Notes under the pieces: model-generated
What the model saw: the letters and a program-made list of their open reading frames with translations, nothing else
Databases searched by the model: none
What the model was told of the DNA's origin: nothing
In this document: positions 60,001 to 64,000 of the stretch, in pieces
Position numbering within the stretch: position 1 is the stretch's first letter
Layout of the letters: each line of letters begins with the position of its first letter
Program-made: the position numbers and the translations under genes
DNA from: Volvox africanus
Lineage: Eukaryota > Chlorophyta > Chlorophyceae > Chlamydomonadales > Volvocaceae
Direction of reading: 5' to 3'
Length of the DNA: 64,000 nucleotides
NCBI GenBank assembly: GCA_030268105.1
Contig: BSDZ01000089.1
Coordinates: 1,984,001-2,048,000, forward strand

Positions 60001-63000
60001 CCCGCGCACGCAGGATCTGGCTGTTTGCAGCGGCATTGGCGCATGCACGCAATGCTCCTGAGCAGCAGCGATGGCCAGTAACCAGGATTACGTTGGGCGG
60101 AAGCGAACACCGGAAGGACGGGCGACAGGCAGGGTTTTCATGGTGTCAATTAATACGATCTTACCTAACACTGCACTGCTGTAAAGTAACTGGATGTTGT
60201 CACCCTCGTCACGGCGTTTGCTCTCTTCCCTCAGAATCTCAAGCTCTTGGACAGCGTACATGTCCAGAGCGTTAAGCAGGCCCGGTCGACCTCCTTTCTC
60301 ACGCACGGCTGCTGCTGCCAGGGACTGCACCAGCGCGCGCGGTACGGCTGATGCGGCTTTCGGAACAGCTGACTGCCCAACAAGGGCCGCTTCCCAACCT
60401 AAATTATCTTGGGGTCCGATTTGGTCGGAATATTGCTCTGCTGAAGGGGAGCCTAGCAGCTGCATGCTGGTTTGCATCCGCTGGAAACGGCCGCGGCGTC
60501 TTTGTACTTTGCAGGGAGCCGCCGGTGCAGCTGTGCTCTCCGCTCTGGAAGGCGCCTTCATTTGAGGCGCACTGGACAACGCCCCGGCTGCTACAGCAGC
60601 ATCAAAATTCGCCATGCTTGACAGCAAGAACTGTTTAATGATTGGCCTTAGAAGGTAGACCTTGCCCCCTGCGCACTGCGAAATTTCATACAAGATAACA
60701 ATTAACAGTAACAAGCCTTTACGTTAGGAGTTTGCGAGCTGAAACTGCATAGACAATGTAATGAGATCATGGAGCATTTGGCCCACCGTATGCAGCTGGG
60801 CCACGCAAGCTGCCGCCGCTGCCATTGCCTCCCCATGCAACGCAAGCTGCTGAAGTGCGGTTACATGTGCCTTGCACTTCTTGATCAGCTGCAGTACATC
60901 CGCTTCGGGAACCAGACATCCCAACGCCCGGAGCTGCCGAAGACGCTCAAAAGCCAGGTCTGCTGCTGCCTGCAACAAGACTGTCGCAGGCGCTGCGTGT
61001 TGCGCCTGAAGGAGGTCAAGACCTGTAAGCGATTGGAAAATAGGTAATAAACTTGCGGTTTATTAAACGTGTTAATAAAAAGCAAGGACGGGATCTCGGC
61101 GAAAGCATACCTGCGTTTGAGAGCGATGCAGACAAGCTGTGGAAAACAGCCATCTCGACACCGCCAGATGAACCCGCCCGCTGACGCTGCTTCGGGCATG
61201 TAAGAAGCCGTTTAAGCAGCTCCACATACCGTGACATGTCCTCCTGGAGCGCCGATACCTGGCCTGTGCAAAAGGCATGTGCCACTTGCAGGCGAACGGC
61301 AATTGATACCGCTGAGGTACCGCTTGATAACGCCTGCGTCAACGTGAAGGCTTATAACGGCCAATGCTGTAATATTCATCTGCCCACGACAGGAACTCAC
61401 CACAGCAGCGTCTGCAGTGTCGCTAGCTTCCAGCAGGGCCAAATTTGCGCCGCACAAGAGTTCCATACACTGCGCAAGGACACATAAGTATCCGCCTGCG
61501 CAAATTATCGCCAACCCATCACATCAAAGCAGTGATATATACAGTGACAAAGAGCTTTCTAGCTACAGCTGTGTATTCAACGACGAAATCCTGAAGTTCG
61601 GCACCCTTCAACCGTACAGCTCCTTACCTGCTGCTTGAGGCAAACTCAGCAACTGTGTCAGAATACTGGCTACGGAGACCCGCAGACCGTCCAAGCAGGT
61701 CCAACAGAGCCGGTATTGCAATAGACCTGATGGTAAAGAATTAGCCGAAAGACTAGTAACCGCAGCAGCTAATGAATGAAGCAGTGCAAGAAGCTGTTCA
61801 TCGGGCACATCACTGAGCTTGCAATGCGGCAAGGCCAGCGCCGCGTGCACGATTGTTGCCAAGGGCTGGCGATCAGGCAACCTGCAAGGAGGCCAAACGT
61901 TAAGAATCAAGGAGGTCGCCTTGTATATTCGACAGCGCTTGGAAGCGGCATACTTTGCTTACCGATCTTCCATCGCTGTTACAGGTCCTGTTCGCTTCTG
62001 CCCCAGGCTCACAACGAGTTGATGCAACATGGGTAGCAGGTGCTCCGGTAGAGATCCTACGCACCGAATTGGCATTTGCGTTTATTGCTCAATTCCCTCA
62101 ACTCTATTTGGTACTCATGTAGCCCACCTTGGGATGCTATTTCTTGCAGCAAAGCCTCCGCCAAGGCAAGCTTCACTGTGTCTGCGGCCGCCGCTGCATC
62201 GTCAACCAGCATCTGCAATTATGTTTTTTGCCGTCATGCATCTATATTCGAGAAATAAATCTTGCCTTTACATAGAACGGCCCTAGCATAACCCACTTGT
62301 TGGACCGCTTGCTCCTGCCGGCACAGCACTCCACAGGCTATTAGTGCGGTCAACTGCTGCGCCACTGCCCTCGGGCTCAAGTTACAGACGACACATGCGT
62401 ATTGCAACGTCTCCACCACCTGCCATTACAGGACACATGGGGCACATGGGGAAGGAAAACCCTGATAACCAGGAAGGTGAGCTGCACGTTCAGGCCACCG
62501 TTTACATTACTCATTTCCCCTACCTTGCTGAGACATTTCAGCACCAAGCCTAGCCGCTTCGCTGCTTCGTGGGGTTCTGCCGCATCCCTGTGGTTGACGG
62601 ATGAAGGCCATCCATCGGTTATCCGAGGAATGCAAGGCTCTACGAACACCCTTTCAAACCTGGCCAAGGAGAGTAAGCTGTCCAAGGGACAATGGATGTC
62701 CCTCCATAAAATCTCGGCACGGCTGGCTCCTTGCTTTACAAGTGCCGAGTAGCAGACAAGGAGGTTAGCGACGGCCGCAATATGGAGGTCACCGGGACCG
62801 GCCACCGTGCCTGGACTTGCAGCAGCCGACGCAAGCAGCACCTTTCCTTGCACCAATGCATGCTCATGTAATCCATATCCTGCCAGCTTCCGCACAAAAT
62901 TGTATCTCTGGACATCCAACTCATGTTGGGATGCCTTAAGGACAGGCCGTAGGACGTCAAGGGCATTGAGACCAAGACACACCGCTTCACCGAACACCAC

Positions 63001-63243
63001 AAGCTGCTCAGGATTGTGCTCCAAGTCAGGGGAAAGGCGGGCACCCATGGATTTAATCAGGGACGTCACGACGGGCCCGTGTATGCGCGCGATCGGTCGC
63101 AAAGCATCGCCGTCCACTTTCCCTGAGCGGCCAAACTCAAGCAGCGGCTGCAAAATAGTTGTGATGTCATGCAAAGCTATCCTAAGCTTCTCTATGTCTA
63201 CTTCTCCATCTAGGGTTACCAAGAGGGCTTGGGCGTCTGCCAT
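54026..63243 (-). CDS. ESP1: Separase (cohesin-cleaving protease, peptidase C50)
   Basis: A very large gene (roughly 2,200-2,500 residues) for the cysteine protease that cuts cohesin at anaphase. Well-defined exons include 62524-63243 (start, 240 codons), 62297-62419, 62128-62212, 61963-62056, 61628-61881, one ending at 54869, 54463-54691 and 54026-54327. Others lie within about 60.7-61.5, 60.2-60.7, 59.7-60.1, 59.2-59.5, 57.6-59.2, 56.9-57.6, 56.5-56.8 and 55.6-56.4 kb. The long N-terminal part is Ala/Leu-rich and TPR-like. The C-terminal protease domain shows LHALPWESIPC, FYVLNPSGDL, LYFGHGSGEQF (catalytic His), LLMGCSSGRL (catalytic Cys) and CPALVANLWDVTDRDIDRF. Both catalytic residues are intact. 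The junction near 61.5 kb could not be settled; some small exons may be missed. The gene is divergent from the ciliary gene at the right edge. Confidence 0.9.
54682..54707. repeat. Perfect 26-bp palindrome over a separase splice acceptor
   Basis: Two 11-base arms (CCGTAATACCC and its complement) flank a central TATA with no mismatch. On the minus strand the centre contains CTATAG, the acceptor of the exon beginning at 54691, so in the pre-mRNA the acceptor would lie in the loop side of a strong stem. Confidence 0.85.
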
Positions 63244-63551
63244 GCTGTGGGGCTGTCACAGGTTGCCGCCCCGCCAGGAATGTCTTACGATTGCACCATT
63301 ACTTTTGATTCATTACTAGTGATGTAAAATCTGTTACTTAATACCCCAACTTGCAATCAAATACGTTTATGTTGTCGGGGACGCTCTATTCACCTGGATC
63401 CGTCCCCGTACGCACCAGGAGGCAATATTGAAAAAACAGTTTACATCACGAATTATTCGTTACAATATAGAATGGTAAAATTAATTCGTTTAATCCCGTG
63501 ATTATTTTCACTGTGACCTAGGTGACGGGCCGCGGGGCCAGAAACGCGACC
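63244..63551. promoter_or_regulatory. Divergent promoter region, separase / DNAAF1
   Basis: There are 308 AT-rich bases between the separase ATG and the ODA7-type ATG. No TATA box or named motif could be identified with confidence. Confidence 0.45.
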
Positions 63552-64000
63552 ATGTGCGCCTGCATGACGAAAGAAGCCTTGCTAGAGATATGTAAGCAAA
63601 ATCAACTTTATAGGACACCGTCCCTGAATGACAAGCTTTACCTCAACTTCAAGGGTTTTTCACAAATTGCCTGCTTGGAAGAATATGTGAACCTGAAAGC
63701 CCTATTCCTTGAGGGGAACGTGTTGGAGAGCTTGGAGGGGCTGCCACCATTGAAAGAGCTGAAATGCCTGTAAGTGCATGACGGAACGCGTCGTGCTGTA
63801 CACAGCACGACCGTACGTCATAGGAAGGTCTCCCCTTTGACAAGACAAAATGCTGCTTTGCTGCTGATGATTTAGGTATGTGCAACAAAACTGCATTTAC
63901 AAGATAAGCAACCTGGAGGAGGTTGAGAACCTGGATACTCTCAACATCAGCAACAACCAGCTAACCCACCTGGAGGGGCTTTCCTGCTGTAAGAACCTCC
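63552..64000 (+). CDS. DNAAF1: Dynein axonemal assembly factor 1 (ODA7/LRRC50), 5' part
   Basis: Leucine-rich-repeat protein that helps preassemble dynein arms in the cytoplasm. Only the start is in the window: exon 1 is 63552-63769 and exon 2 begins at 63876 and runs off the edge, the join being in phase 2. [19 protein letters not shown] and [12 protein letters not shown] match the conserved DNAAF1 N-terminus. LRRs follow: [26 protein letters not shown] and [22 protein letters not shown], with the LxxLxLxxN pattern. ATG 63552 was chosen; ATG 63564 gives MTKEALL and is closer to animal starts. It shows that the organism makes motile cilia with outer or inner dynein arms. Confidence 0.9.

Overview
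The window is nuclear DNA of a motile green alga, most likely a chlorophyte of the Chlamydomonadales type. Genes are split by many short GT-AG introns, proteins carry plant-type signatures, and the right edge opens a DNAAF1/ODA7-type gene for assembling axonemal dynein, so the organism builds motile cilia. No bacterial operons, CRISPR arrays or phage genes are visible. Gene models were built by reading splice sites and phases by hand; for every model except separase the exon lengths add up to an intact frame.

Layout, left to right. 1-2.7 kb holds no gene. 2.7-4.8 kb is an SRSF1-type SR splicing factor (+). 5.3-7.5 kb is an EXS-domain membrane protein without SPX (-), convergent with it. 7.5-9.9 kb is gene-free and carries a degenerate GGATTAGGATT array. 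9.9-15.5 kb is SSRP1, the HMG-box subunit of FACT (-, 14 exons). 17.1-19.3 kb is a COQ7-like protein (-) that has lost most of the di-iron ligands; it is divergent from a plastid-targeted pKIWI502-type FAD/NAD(P) oxidoreductase at 19.6-24.3 kb (+).

24.3-40 kb is an accessory, repeat-rich stretch: duplicated hairpin units, a roughly 205-bp inverted-repeat pair enclosing a small two-exon gene and a dead LINE fragment, purine/pyrimidine arrays, a U6 snRNA-like gene with a TATA box, and head-to-head Copia fragments.

40-64 kb is gene-dense again: a type I DnaJ (-) divergent from an mTERF protein (+), phenylalanine hydroxylase (-) with a 19-nt microexon, separase (-) with both catalytic residues, and the divergent ODA7 gene.

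These are mostly single-copy housekeeping genes (splicing, chromatin, mitosis, organelle function, cilia), not a pathway cluster. I see no clear new multi-gene system. The observations most worth following up are the ligand-less COQ7 homologue, the inverted-repeat island with an enclosed gene, the AAH microexon, and a perfect 26-bp palindrome lying across a separase splice acceptor.
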